The notes under the pieces: model-generated
What the model was told of the DNA's origin: nothing
The model's input: the letters and a program-made list of their open reading frames with translations, nothing else
The model's database searches: none
Made by a program: the position numbers and the translations under genes
In this document: piece by piece, positions 17,385 through 26,412 of the stretch
How positions within the stretch are numbered: the stretch's first letter is position 1
Layout: each line of letters begins with the position of its first letter
From: Parasediminibacterium sp051861445
GTDB lineage: Bacteria > Bacteroidota > Bacteroidia > Chitinophagales > Chitinophagaceae
Assembly (NCBI GenBank): GCA_051861445.1
Contig: JBHYCS010000018.1
Span: 1-64,000 of the forward strand
Direction of reading: 5' to 3'
DNA length: 64,000 nucleotides

Positions 17385-19259
17385 GTGAAAAAAAATCTTC
17401 ATTACATATTATTTTTTGTTTTGTTTTTTGTTTCAAAACAAAACAAGTTGTTGGCACAATGCACCAATGCAATTCAAAATTATCCCTATAATGAAGGTTT
17501 TGAATTGTCTGATGGAGGTTGGAAAAGTGGTGGAATAGCGAATGATTGGGCTTTAGGAACGCCTAGGAAAAAAGTAATTAATAAAGCTGCAACTGGTAAT
17601 AACTGTTGGATTACTGGAGGATTAACGAATGGTAGTTATGCAAATGGTGCTGCTTCTTGGCTACAAAGCCCTTGCTTCGATTTTTCTTCATTAAAACAGC
17701 CTTATATATCTTTTAGAATTTTTTGGGAAACTGAACGTAGGTTCGATGGTGCAAGTTTTGAGTTTTCGATTGATAATGGTGTTACTTGGCAAACTTTAGG
17801 AAATGCGAATGATGTAGTTAATTGTCCCAATAGCAATTGGTTTAATACAAACAATATAACGGCATTGGGCAGAACTGGTTGGAGTGGAAATATACAAACT
17901 ATAAGTTCATGTGTTGGTGGAACAGGAGGTGGTTTTGGAAAATGGGTAACTGCTAGCCATGAAATTGCTGCTTTAGCTGGTCAGAAAACAGTTGCATTTC
18001 GATTTGTTTTTGCTGCAGGTACGGTTTGTAACGATTTTGATGGTTTTGCAGTTGATGATATTTATGTAGGAGAAGCCCCAACTTTATTAGCTAATTTTTC
18101 TTTTTCATGTAGTAATAATAAAAGTATTGTTTTTGATGCCGATGCAATTCCTTGTCCTGGTACTTATACTTGGGATTTTGGAGATATTGCAAGTGGAACT
18201 CAAAATATAGCTTCAACTCAAAATGCTACACATATTTTTTCAAACGTTGGTTTATTTCAAGTTCGATTAACGGTTTCTTTACCCGGATTTATACCTGTAA
18301 GTATTGTTAAAACGGTAGATGTAATTGATGTAGGTATTAATGAATTGCAACCTGTAGATTGTTTTGGTAATAAAACAGCAACTTTAGAAGCATTGGTTGC
18401 AGGCGTTAGTAACAATTACACATTTAGGTGGAATGGAAATTCATCGTTACAAAATATTTTTTTGAGTAATGTTGGAGCAGGAAATTATCAAGTGCTTGTA
18501 AGCAATTTACAAGGTTGTGCAGAAGCGAACATTACCATTACAGAACCCAATAAATTACAAGTTACAAATACTAAAAAAGATGCTCTTTGTACTGCTAATG
18601 GTACAATCGATATAATAGTAAATGGTGGTACACCCAATTATCAATACAATTGGTTGCCTAATGTAAGTAGCACCAATAAAGCCCAACAATTAGCTGCAGG
18701 AAACTACACAATTCAAATTACTGATAGTCGTTTGTGTTCTATCATTGAGCAAGTTCAAGTGCTTAGTTTACCCAATACATTAACGGTTAACCTTGGCAAT
18801 GATACTTTGATTTGTGAAGGTGAGCAATTGCTATTGCAGCCTGGTAGTTTTAGTGTTTATAAATGGCAAGATAACAGCAATAATCCCTCTTTTAATGTTG
18901 TAAAAACAGGAAATTATGCAGTTCAAGTGACTGATGTAAATGGTTGTGTTGCTACTGATAATATTCAAGTTACGGTTGATTGTAGCGATGTTTTTTTTCC
19001 AACGGCATTTACACCTGATGGTAATGGAATAAACGATTTTTTTGGACCAATAGGAAACGTTGGTGTATTGAGAAATTATAGAATTCAAGTTTATAATAGA
19101 TATGGGCAAGTTGTTTTTGAAACAAATAATCCTTTCAAAAAATGGGATGGTAGAATAAACGGATTTTTAGCTACAGGCACTTTTGTATATTATGCTCAAT
19201 ATAGCATTGCAGGAAGAAGAAACGCTTATCAAAAAGGAACTTTTGTACTAGTACGATAA
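17385..19259 (+). CDS. T9SS type-B cargo protein with PKD domain
   Basis: 624 residues from GTG 17385, which opens a good signal peptide (MKKNLHYILFFVLFFVSK...LAQ); TTG 17376 is an alternative and there is no ATG. Domains in order: a jelly-roll / MAM-like domain (about 25-210, with DGFAVDDIYVGEAP), a PKD domain (about 215-300, CPGTYTWDFGD...VGLFQVRLTV), two SprB-like short repeats (GNKTATLEALVAGVSNNYTF.., ITEPNKLQV...), a surface beta domain, and a C-terminal gliding-motility-associated sorting domain (FFPTAFTPDGNGINDFF...YNRYGQVVF...WDGRINGFLATGTFVYYAQY). The tail directs export through T9SS and attachment at the cell surface. Likely adhesion; exact ligand unknown. Confidence 0.92.
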   Translation: MKKNLHYILFFVLFFVSKQNKLLAQCTNAIQNYPYNEGFELSDGGWKSGGIANDWALGTPRKKVINKAATGNNCWITGGLTNGSYANGAASWLQSPCFDFSSLKQPYISFRIFWETERRFDGASFEFSIDNGVTWQTLGNANDVVNCPNSNWFNTNNITALGRTGWSGNIQTISSCVGGTGGGFGKWVTASHEIAALAGQKTVAFRFVFAAGTVCNDFDGFAVDDIYVGEAPTLLANFSFSCSNNKSIVFDADAIPCPGTYTWDFGDIASGTQNIASTQNATHIFSNVGLFQVRLTVSLPGFIPVSIVKTVDVIDVGINELQPVDCFGNKTATLEALVAGVSNNYTFRWNGNSSLQNIFLSNVGAGNYQVLVSNLQGCAEANITITEPNKLQVTNTKKDALCTANGTIDIIVNGGTPNYQYNWLPNVSSTNKAQQLAAGNYTIQITDSRLCSIIEQVQVLSLPNTLTVNLGNDTLICEGEQLLLQPGSFSVYKWQDNSNNPSFNVVKTGNYAVQVTDVNGCVATDNIQVTVDCSDVFFPTAFTPDGNGINDFFGPIGNVGVLRNYRIQVYNRYGQVVFETNNPFKKWDGRINGFLATGTFVYYAQYSIAGRRNAYQKGTFVLVR

Positions 19260-19273
19260 TTGATGAAACAAAA

Positions 19274-19297
19274 AACGGAAGCCATTTTGCTTCCGTT
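19274..19297. terminator. hairpin terminator between convergent genes
   Basis: A 9-bp GC-containing stem (AACGGAAGC / GCTTCCGTT) with a 6-nt loop lies 14 bp past the T9SS cargo stop and 27 bp past the transaldolase stop on the other strand. Confidence 0.75.
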
Positions 19298-19323
19298 CTA
19301 TGTTCTTTATTTGTGTGAATCAA

Positions 19324-19974
19324 CTACATTTTTTTAGCATCTTCTAAAAACTTAGCCAATCCAATATCTGTTAAAGGATGTTTTAATAAACCTAAAATAG
19401 AATCTAAAGGACAAGTACAAACATCAGCTCCAGCTTCTGCACATTTTACAATATGCAAGCCATTACGGATAGATGCTGCTAAAATTTGGGTTTTAAAACC
19501 TTGAATCGTATAAATATTTGCAATCTGAGTAATTAATTCAACGCCATCCCAATTACTATCATCAATTCTTCCGATAAATGGAGATAAATAAGTAGCACCT
19601 GCTTTCGCTGCTAAAATTGCTTGACCAGGGCTAAATACCAATGTACAGTTTGTTTTAATGCCATTATCTGTAAACCATTTTATTGCTTTAATACCATCTT
19701 TAATCATGGGTATTTTTACCACAATATTTGGATGAATAGCTGCTAATTTTTTACCTTCTGCAACCATTTCTTCAAAAGTAGCAGACAAAACTTCTGCACT
19801 AATATCACCGTCTACTAAATCGCAAATTGCTTTATAATGTGCCAAAATTGCTTCTTCGCCTTTAATGCCTTCTTTAGCCATTAAAGAAGGGTTTGTTGTT
19901 ACACCATCTAAAATGCCTAGGTCGTTGGCTTCTTTTATTTGAGCCAAATTTGCTGTGTCAATAAAAAATTTCAT
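19324..19974 (-). CDS. tal: transaldolase / fructose-6-phosphate aldolase family
   Basis: 216 residues, the short single-domain transaldolase subfamily, in the non-oxidative pentose phosphate path. It transfers a three-carbon dihydroxyacetone unit through a Schiff base on Lys 87 (IVVKIPM); FFIDTANL and GVTTNPSLMAKEG at the N-terminus and ILAASIRN, AGADVCTCP near the C-terminus are the family's signatures. Short members include both transaldolases and fructose-6-phosphate aldolases and cannot be separated by eye. It is followed upstream (minus strand) by the SRP RNA gene. Confidence 0.92.
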   Translation of the reverse strand: MKFFIDTANLAQIKEANDLGILDGVTTNPSLMAKEGIKGEEAILAHYKAICDLVDGDISAEVLSATFEEMVAEGKKLAAIHPNIVVKIPMIKDGIKAIKWFTDNGIKTNCTLVFSPGQAILAAKAGATYLSPFIGRIDDSNWDGVELITQIANIYTIQGFKTQILAASIRNGLHIVKCAEAGADVCTCPLDSILGLLKHPLTDIGLAKFLEDAKKM

Positions 19975-20072
19975 GTAAATTTATTTTGAGAGATTCGAAA
20001 TCTTCACCGATTCATAAACAGCATCTCCACTGTTTATTGCTAGAAAAATCTTTTCAAGAAGAAAAGAAAAAA

Positions 20073-20167
20073 GGCAGGCTACTCACATCGCACCGCTACA
20101 ACCGCTTATCCTTGCTGTATTCCTACCCTGGGGAGGTTCAGCAGGAGCTGGTCGTGTAAGACCTGCC
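20073..20167 (-). ncRNA. ffs: signal recognition particle RNA, small bacterial type
   Basis: On the minus strand the ends GGCAGGTC... and ...AGTAGCCTGCC pair to close a long hairpin, and the apical part CCCAGGGTAGGAATACAGCA followed by AGG resembles the conserved SRP RNA tip (the GGAA loop plus AGCA on the 3' side) that binds Ffh. A TACATTTG box ends just upstream at 20173, which puts the 5' end near 20167. About 95 nt; the exact ends are estimated. It works with Ffh and FtsY in cotranslational membrane targeting. Confidence 0.85.
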
Positions 20168-20172
20168 AGTTG

Positions 20173-20180
20173 CAAATGTA
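20173..20180 (-). promoter_or_regulatory. -7 box of the SRP RNA gene
   Basis: On the minus strand, TACATTTG matches TAnnTTTG and lies 6 bp upstream of the inferred RNA 5' end. Confidence 0.55.
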
Positions 20181-20331
20181 AGGGATGAACTATTAAAATG
20201 AAAAGAGATTTTTTTATTACTTACATTTTCATCTACTATATTCTCAAATTAAACCTGTGTATTATGTATTTTTTGTTTAAATACGCTTGTTCTAGCTAGT
20301 ATATAATTCTATTCATCTACTTACATCAAAA

Positions 20332-20363
20332 TTGTTGCACCAATTAATTTACCAATATTTTTG
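20332..20363 (+). promoter_or_regulatory. promoter of the radical SAM gene
   Basis: TATTTTTG (20356-20363) matches the -7 consensus; two TTG triplets at 20332-20334 and 20335-20337 leave 21 or 18 bp, near the usual -33/-7 spacing. The transcript would start near 20370, before the TTG start at 20384. Confidence 0.5.
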
Positions 20364-20383
20364 CGTCATAAAATTTATTTGTT

Positions 20384-22594
20384 TTGAGTGTATCTACGGT
20401 TTTGTTAATAACGCCACCATTTACCCAATTAAATACGCCATATCCTGCAACAGCTTATTTAAAAGGATTTTTAAATACAAAAAATATTACATCATATCAA
20501 TGCGATTTGGGTATTGAAGTTACCTTGGCTATATTTTCTAAATTAGGATTACAACAAGTTTTTAATACCATTCAACAAAATAAAAATCTTAAAACGTTGT
20601 CTACAAATGCACAACGTATGTTGCTTTTGCAAGATGATTATATACATACTATTGATGCAGTAATTCAGTTTTTACAAGGTAAAAATCCTACACTAGCACA
20701 TTTTATTGGTAAAAGAAATTATTTGCCTGAAGCATCTAGATTTAAACAATTAGACGACTTAAATTGGGCTTTTGGTAGCATGGGCAATCAAGATAAAGCC
20801 AAACATTTGGCAACCATGTATTTAGAAGATTTGAGTGATTTAATTGCAGAATGTGTAGATGTACATTTTGGATTTAGTAGATATGCTGAAAAGTTAGGAA
20901 GAAGTGCCAACTCTTTTGATGAATTATACCAAGCTTTACAACAGCCATTTACCCATGTTGATGCAATTTTAATAGAAAAATTAAAAGAAAAAATGGAATT
21001 GGTTCAGCCGAAAATGGTTGCATTATCGGTTCCTTTTCCTGGTAATTTGTATGCTAGTTTACGATGTGGTCAATTTATAAAACAACACTATCCTAGTGTT
21101 AAGGTTGCAATGGGAGGAGGATTTGCAAATACAGAATTACGATCGCTGAAAGATAAACGAGTATTTGAATTTTATGATTTTATTACGCTTGATGATGGTG
21201 AAGCACCGATAGAAAATTTAATTGGATTTGTACAAGGAAATATTGATGTAGATGGTTTGAAAAGAACATTCTTATTACATGAAAATGAAGTGGTTTATAA
21301 AAACGCTACACTTGTGAAAGATTACAAGCAAGGCGAAGTTGGAACTCCAGACTACAGCGATTTTTTATTAGATGAATATATTTCTGCTATTGAAGTGGTA
21401 AACCCCATGCATAGTTTGTGGAGTGATGGTAGATGGAACAAATTAACCATGGCTCATGGCTGTTATTGGGGAAAATGTACATTTTGTGATATCTCGTTAG
21501 ATTATATAAAATTGTATGAGCCTGTTGCTGCTAATACAATTGTAGATAGAATGGAAACCTTGATACAACAAACAGGTAATTCTGGTTTTCATTTTGTAGA
21601 TGAAGCTGCACCACCTGCTTTAATGAGAGCCTTAGCCCTAGAAATTTTACGCAGAAAGTTAACAGTTACTTGGTGGACGAATGTTCGATTCGAAAAAAGT
21701 TTTACTAGAGATTTGTGTTTACTATTAAAAGCTGCCGGTTGTATTGCTGTTTCAGGTGGATTAGAAGTTGCATCTGATAGATTATTACAGTTGATAGATA
21801 AGGGAATTACAGTAGCTCAAGTAGCTCAAGTGAATAAAAATTTTACAGAAGCCGGCATAATGGTACATGCTTATTTAATGTATGGATTTCCTACACAAAC
21901 AGCACAAGAAACCATTGATTCTTTAGAAATGGTAAGGCAAATGTTTAAAACGGGAATATTACAATCGGCATTTTGGCATCAATTTGCAATGACAGCACAC
22001 AGTCCTGTTGGTATGAATCCTGAGAAATTTGGTGTAAAAAAAGCATCAAATGTAGAAATTATGTTTGCTGATAATGATGTTGAACATATTGATGAAACAG
22101 GCACCGATCATGAATCGTTTAGTTTTGGATTGAAAAAGTCGTTGTTTAATTATATGCATGGACTTTGTTTGGATGATCCTTTACACAAATGGTTTGATAT
22201 GAAAGTTCCAAAAACAACGATAGTATCTGACTTTATTGAAAATGCATTGTTAGCTGATACCTATTTGTCGCATAAGCCAACAGCAAAAGTAGTTTGGTTA
22301 GGTAAACTGCCTCAAGTAGATTTCATTACCAAATCAAAAAAAGGACACCAATGGGAGCAAGCCATTTTTACTTTTGAAACCAAACAAGAAACCGTACAAA
22401 TTCAATTGAATAAAGCAGAAGGAGAGTGGTTCGTAAATATTTTGCCACAATTACATATCAGTAATTTTAAAACTTACTCTTTGCAAGAATTAAAAAAAGA
22501 TTTTGAAACCAATTTACCTGACATTGATTTTGAATTGTTTTGGGATAACAAACCCATGAATACATTGTACAAAGTTGGGTTATTGCATTTGTAA
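20384..22594 (+). CDS. B12-binding-type radical SAM enzyme
   Basis: 736 residues starting at TTG 20384; an in-frame TAA at 20369 rules out a longer form, and no ATG opens the conserved part. The N-terminus (VLLITPPFTQLNTPYPATAYLKGFL) and the region about 205-290 (VALSVPFPGNLYASLRC, MGGGFANTELRSL) look like a B12-binding Rossmann domain. The radical SAM core begins near 355 with HGCYWGKCTFC, where Cys 360, 365 and 368 give C-x4-C-x2-C in place of the classical C-x3-C-x2-C. The C-terminal 120 residues are unlike the core. Such enzymes methylate or rearrange unreactive carbons with SAM and cobalamin; substrate unknown. Not in an operon. Confidence 0.85.
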   Translation: MSVSTVLLITPPFTQLNTPYPATAYLKGFLNTKNITSYQCDLGIEVTLAIFSKLGLQQVFNTIQQNKNLKTLSTNAQRMLLLQDDYIHTIDAVIQFLQGKNPTLAHFIGKRNYLPEASRFKQLDDLNWAFGSMGNQDKAKHLATMYLEDLSDLIAECVDVHFGFSRYAEKLGRSANSFDELYQALQQPFTHVDAILIEKLKEKMELVQPKMVALSVPFPGNLYASLRCGQFIKQHYPSVKVAMGGGFANTELRSLKDKRVFEFYDFITLDDGEAPIENLIGFVQGNIDVDGLKRTFLLHENEVVYKNATLVKDYKQGEVGTPDYSDFLLDEYISAIEVVNPMHSLWSDGRWNKLTMAHGCYWGKCTFCDISLDYIKLYEPVAANTIVDRMETLIQQTGNSGFHFVDEAAPPALMRALALEILRRKLTVTWWTNVRFEKSFTRDLCLLLKAAGCIAVSGGLEVASDRLLQLIDKGITVAQVAQVNKNFTEAGIMVHAYLMYGFPTQTAQETIDSLEMVRQMFKTGILQSAFWHQFAMTAHSPVGMNPEKFGVKKASNVEIMFADNDVEHIDETGTDHESFSFGLKKSLFNYMHGLCLDDPLHKWFDMKVPKTTIVSDFIENALLADTYLSHKPTAKVVWLGKLPQVDFITKSKKGHQWEQAIFTFETKQETVQIQLNKAEGEWFVNILPQLHISNFKTYSLQELKKDFETNLPDIDFELFWDNKPMNTLYKVGLLHL

Positions 22595-22622
22595 ATGAAA
22601 TTGCAATAAGAGGAAGTTATGC

Positions 22623-23114
22623 TTATTTGTTTTCGCTAACTTCTTTCAACAGTTGTAAATTTTTTTCCATCATGGTTCCTAAAATTTTATCATTCATCAT
22701 CGATGCAAATCTTTCCCAAGGATACCATCGTATTTGTTGAACAAATTGCCAATGGCAAACTGTTGTTGGTTGATTTTCTTGATGATATAAAGTAATAGTG
22801 CAATTTTGTTGAACGTTGTTTTTATTGCTCCATGTAGATGTTACCATGGTGTCATTAATGTTCGTAATCTCTACTGTTGTATTGCCTAAAACTGCTTTCT
22901 TGCTGTTCAGTATTTTTGTTGTGGTATCATTTACACCTTGCATCCAATATTTCCAAGTATTTATATTTTTTACAAATAACATTACAGAATCTTTTGGTGC
23001 AGTTATGTCTATTGCTCTTGAAACCACCACTGTTGAGGGAAATAGTAAACCAATGCTTGTAGCTATAACAAACAATATAATACAGCTGATAATAATTAAT
23101 TTAACGAATCGCAT
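22623..23114 (-). CDS. SRPBCC-fold protein with N-terminal membrane anchor
   Basis: 163 residues. One membrane segment (about 5-27) is followed by a START/SRPBCC-type pattern: SRAIDITAPKDSVMLFVKNINTWKYWMQG, then beta strands, and a C-terminal helix (RFASMMNDKILGTMMEKNLQLLKEV). Members of this fold bind hydrophobic ligands; no ligand can be inferred. It lies 9 bp after the ABC permease gene on the same strand, so they are probably cotranscribed. Confidence 0.7.
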   Translation of the reverse strand: MRFVKLIIISCIILFVIATSIGLLFPSTVVVSRAIDITAPKDSVMLFVKNINTWKYWMQGVNDTTTKILNSKKAVLGNTTVEITNINDTMVTSTWSNKNNVQQNCTITLYHQENQPTTVCHWQFVQQIRWYPWERFASMMNDKILGTMMEKNLQLLKEVSENK

Positions 23115-23123
23115 ACATAAGGT

Positions 23124-24230
23124 TTAATCCCATTTAAATGTTTTTACAGCTACTGCATAAATTACAATTCCCCAAATACCTAAAACGCCAATTTCTTGCC
23201 AACAACTCCATAGGCTTGCACCCTCAAAAGCTATATTCCTCATTGCTGTGTTAAAATGGGTGAGCGGTAAAACTCTACAAATAGGTTGTAGCCAACTTGG
23301 AAAATTATCTATCGAAAAAAAAGTACCTGCCAATAAAAATTGCGGTAATGTAAATAAATTGGCAAAAGGTGGAATGCTACTTTCATTTTTTGCTAAACTA
23401 CTAACGATAAATCCAAAACCCATAAACACTAGTAATGCAATAAAACTCAATATCATAATATCTATGAAAGTAGAAAAGCCATGTACCAATGTAAAATGAA
23501 AAGCAAAATGTCCGATACCAATAATAATAATTGCTGTTAAAAGCTGAAAAACAACCCTACTAATAGCTTCACCTAAAACAATGTATGATCTTTTAATAGG
23601 TGTGGCATAAAATCGTTTTAAAACTAATTGTTGCCTTAAGTTAAAAAATAAAAAAGCTACTCCAAAAACGCCTGCACTCATGAGTGAAAAGCCAAGTTGT
23701 CCGGGTAAAATAAAATCAATGGTTCTATAAATTCTGCCCGGTATTTTTTGAACATTTTCTTCTACAATGGCAATACTTTTATTGGTAGGATAAATGCCTT
23801 TATTAATACCACTTATTATTCCTCCAATAATCGATTTTAAAACACTAATGTTTTGTGGATTTACTGCTTCAGAACTTTTTAATTGAATAGTGTAAGGTGT
23901 TGTAGCTTCATTGGTTTTTACAATAGTTATTTCTGCAGTTATTCTTCCTTTTTCTAAATCTTCTTTTAAGGCTTCGCCTTTTTTATCCTTAATTTTTAAA
24001 TTGGGAAGATTTTTTAATATTGGATAAATTGGATTTAAGGTATCTGATTGGTTAGAAATAGCTACGCTTAACGAAACGCCACCGCCTCCACCAATAAAAC
24101 CAAATACCAAAATGAAAATTAGTGGAAATGCAATACTAAATATAACAGCTGACGGGCTACGTAAAATAGAAGTTAAGCTGCCTTTAGAAATAGCCAACAT
24201 GGCTTTTAATTGGCTGTATTTTGCTTGCAT
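23124..24230 (-). CDS. ABC-2 type transporter permease
   Basis: 368 residues with an N-terminal membrane helix (about 27-48), a large outer loop (about 50-175) and five or six helices from about 178 to 365, as in ABC-2 / ABC2_membrane_3 permeases. The AMRNIAFEGASLWSCW and LPLTHFNTAMRN tail is typical. The partner ATPase is not in the window. It probably exports a lipid, drug or polymer; substrate unknown. The SRPBCC gene follows at 9 bp. Start ATG 24230. Confidence 0.85.
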   Translation of the reverse strand: MQAKYSQLKAMLAISKGSLTSILRSPSAVIFSIAFPLIFILVFGFIGGGGGVSLSVAISNQSDTLNPIYPILKNLPNLKIKDKKGEALKEDLEKGRITAEITIVKTNEATTPYTIQLKSSEAVNPQNISVLKSIIGGIISGINKGIYPTNKSIAIVEENVQKIPGRIYRTIDFILPGQLGFSLMSAGVFGVAFLFFNLRQQLVLKRFYATPIKRSYIVLGEAISRVVFQLLTAIIIIGIGHFAFHFTLVHGFSTFIDIMILSFIALLVFMGFGFIVSSLAKNESSIPPFANLFTLPQFLLAGTFFSIDNFPSWLQPICRVLPLTHFNTAMRNIAFEGASLWSCWQEIGVLGIWGIVIYAVAVKTFKWD

Positions 24231-24305
24231 GTTTACAATTGTTTACGCAAATCTATTCGAATAAGTATTTCAGAAAAAAGAAATTACAATACAAGACAAA
24301 TGACA

Positions 24306-24313
24306 TATATTTG
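24306..24313 (+). promoter_or_regulatory. -7 box upstream of the Xre/RES pair
   Basis: TATATTTG matches TAnnTTTG and ends 7 bp before ATG 24321, so the transcript would start close to that codon. It argues against the longer in-frame ATG at 24300. Confidence 0.45.
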
Positions 24314-24320
24314 TGGACAA

Positions 24321-24758
24321 ATGGCAAAAAGAAAAAATTATACTACTCCAAAGCCTTCTGTAAATATTGTTTCAGAACCATTTGTTGCAGATATTTCTGA
24401 AACGCAGGTTTTATTGCCTGTTATGAGTTACGAGCAGTTTTTGCAGGTAGCTAATACAATGCCTTTTACACAAAAAGAATGGGCTCAAATATTACATTTA
24501 TCAGAGCGTACTTTACACAGATATGCTCAAAACAATTCAATATTTGAAGGTATTTATGCCGATAAAATTTTTCATGTGCAACAATTAATAACACTTGGGT
24601 TAGAAACATTTTCAAGTGCCGATGCTTTTTACAGTTGGTTGCACAAAGAAAAAAATATAATGGGTTTGGTTTTAAATTTTCAGTCTTTATATTCAACCCA
24701 AGGTATTCAATCTATTATTCAACAATTAATGCGTATTCAATACGGCGTTTACACATGA
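24321..24758 (+). CDS. Xre/MbcA/ParS-type antitoxin
   Basis: 145 residues from ATG 24321. A helix-turn-helix-like segment at about 55-85 (QKEWAQILHLSERTLHRYAQN) is followed by the DUF2384 region (VQQLITLGLETFSSADAFYSWLHKEKNIMG) that in this family contacts the RES toxin. It binds its own operator and neutralises the toxin. It overlaps the next gene in an ATGA. Start chosen after the -7 box at 24306-24313. Confidence 0.88.
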   Translation: MAKRKNYTTPKPSVNIVSEPFVADISETQVLLPVMSYEQFLQVANTMPFTQKEWAQILHLSERTLHRYAQNNSIFEGIYADKIFHVQQLITLGLETFSSADAFYSWLHKEKNIMGLVLNFQSLYSTQGIQSIIQQLMRIQYGVYT

Positions 24759-25213
24759 TTGTATACAGATTTTCGCATCGCAAATTTGCAAAAGATATTT
24801 CTGGTATTGGTGCCATGTTAAACGGTGGAAGGTGGAACGAAATTGGAATTCCCGTTTTATATACTGGTTCTACCATTTCTTTGGCATTGCTAGAAACGTT
24901 GGTTAATGCAAATACATTAGACCAATTGAAAATGCTGCAATTAATGGAAATTGTAATTCCGGATGACGCTGCTGTTTTCAATATTCGGTTAGAATCTTTA
25001 AAAAAAGATTGGAAAACCGATTTTGGTTATTCAAAATATTTAGGCACAGAGATTTTAAAATCGAACGAATATTTACTCATCGAATGTCCTTCTGCTGTTG
25101 TTTGTGAAGAACGTAATTTTTTAATTAATCCTCAACATGCTGCTTTTCGTTCTGTTCAGTTAAGAGAAAGTAAACATTTTGTTTTCGATGAACGTTTATT
25201 CAAATATCAATAA
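24755..25213 (+). CDS. RES-domain toxin
   Basis: 152 residues from ATG 24755, overlapping the antitoxin stop by 4 bp. The RES fold starts with YRFSHRKFAKDISGIGAMLNGGRWNEIG, where the Arg of GGRW and the later Tyr and Ser/Glu of VLYTGSTISLALLETLVN form the NAD-binding pocket. Family members break down NAD+ and stop growth when free of the antitoxin. The gene pair sits between an ABC permease operon and folK, a typical chromosomal location for a passenger TA unit. Confidence 0.88.
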   Translation: MIVYRFSHRKFAKDISGIGAMLNGGRWNEIGIPVLYTGSTISLALLETLVNANTLDQLKMLQLMEIVIPDDAAVFNIRLESLKKDWKTDFGYSKYLGTEILKSNEYLLIECPSAVVCEERNFLINPQHAAFRSVQLRESKHFVFDERLFKYQ

Positions 25214-25220
25214 CTAGTTT

Positions 25221-25718
25221 GTGTACACAGCATATCTTTTATTAGGCAGCAATTTAGGCGATAGATTGCAATTTCTTCAACGGGCTCAAATGGCCATTCA
25301 ACAATATTGTGGTAAGGTAAATGCAGTTTCTAGTGTTTATCAAACGGCAGCTTGGGGGCTTACAAATCAGCCAGATTTTTATAATCAAGTAGTGGTTATT
25401 GATACAGCTTTACATCCTGAAAAACTCATGCTACAGCTTTTACAAATTGAAGAAGATTTGGGAAGAATACGTACTATAAAATTTGGTGCTCGTACAATTG
25501 ATATTGATATTTTATTGATAGATGATTTGGTGTTACAGTCTCCTGTAATTACTATTCCTCATGTTGCTTTGCCAGAAAGAAGATTTGCACTATTGCCTTT
25601 GGCAGAAGTAGCACCACAATTATGGCATCCTGTTGAAAAAAAAACAATTACAGCCTTGTTGAATGAATGTATCGATGCTTTAGATGTGCAAAAAATTACC
25701 TTTTCTACTAACGAATGA
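25221..25718 (+). CDS. folK: HPPK, dihydropterin pyrophosphokinase
   Basis: 165 residues from a GTG start at 25221, 7 bp after the RES stop. It makes 6-hydroxymethyl-dihydropterin pyrophosphate from the pterin and ATP in folate synthesis. The signature LLLGSNLGDR at the N-terminus, the middle SSVYQTAAWG and QPDFYNQVV, and the catalytic DIDILLIDD are present. It ends in an ATGA overlap with the next gene (25715-25718). Other fol genes are not in the window. Confidence 0.95.
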   Translation: MYTAYLLLGSNLGDRLQFLQRAQMAIQQYCGKVNAVSSVYQTAAWGLTNQPDFYNQVVVIDTALHPEKLMLQLLQIEEDLGRIRTIKFGARTIDIDILLIDDLVLQSPVITIPHVALPERRFALLPLAEVAPQLWHPVEKKTITALLNECIDALDVQKITFSTNE

Positions 25719-26371
25719 AGCCTATTTTTGATGCTACAATGAAGCATCATTTTATAACAGTTGAAGGAAATATTGGAGCAGGAAAAACTACGCTTACACA
25801 CTTGTTGGCAAAACATTTTAATGCAAGAATTATTTTAGAAGAATTTGCTGATAATCCGTTTTTACCTAAGTTTTATGAAAATCCTCAACAATATGCTTTC
25901 CCTTTAGAGCTGTTTTTTATGGCAGAAAGGTATAAGCAACTGAAAGAAATGTTGCATACAAAAGATTTGTTTCAGCATATTACTATTTCTGATTACTTGT
26001 TTACCAAATGTTTACTTTTTGCAAAAGTGAATTTGCCAGAAGAAGAGTTTAGATTATACCAGAAATTATACGATATCATTCATCAACACATAACTTTTCC
26101 CGACATTTTAATTTATTTACATGCACCTGTAAATAAATTGCAAGCCAATATTAAAAAAAGGAATAGAACCTACGAGCAAAATATACCTGATAGCTATTTG
26201 TTTAACATTCAAGAAACTTATACCAACTATATAAAGCAACATAATATTACTACTATTTTTATTGATGCTAGTAATGCCGATTTTTTAGGAAATCCGAAAC
26301 ATTTACAAGTAGTTTTAGAGGCTTTAGAAAAAGATTACGATGGTGGTCAGCATTATTTTAGTTTACCTTAA
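25715..26371 (+). CDS. deoxynucleoside kinase family protein
   Basis: 218 residues; start ATG 25715 overlaps the folK stop, and a second ATG at 25739 is possible. The P-loop VEGNIGAGKTTL, the LEEFADNPFLPKFYENPQQYAFPLELFFMAERYKQL segment and YIxxNRTYEQNIP-like lid region are typical of dNKs, which phosphorylate deoxynucleosides for salvage with ATP. Coupled to folK by overlap. Specificity not decided. Confidence 0.9.
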   Translation: MKPIFDATMKHHFITVEGNIGAGKTTLTHLLAKHFNARIILEEFADNPFLPKFYENPQQYAFPLELFFMAERYKQLKEMLHTKDLFQHITISDYLFTKCLLFAKVNLPEEEFRLYQKLYDIIHQHITFPDILIYLHAPVNKLQANIKKRNRTYEQNIPDSYLFNIQETYTNYIKQHNITTIFIDASNADFLGNPKHLQVVLEALEKDYDGGQHYFSLP

Positions 26372-26412
26372 ACTAAAAATCAGTGCTTTATTTTATGTAA
26401 AAAACACAATGC

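Noticed and set aside
20332..20517. 61-residue plus-strand ORF before the radical SAM gene
   Set aside because: It overlaps the radical SAM gene in another frame, is Cys/Ile-rich with no recognisable feature and has no separate promoter.
23124..25213. Complete drug-export ABC operon joined to the TA pair
   Set aside because: The permease lacks an ATPase nearby and the TA genes are on the opposite strand with their own promoter box, so no functional unit is supported.
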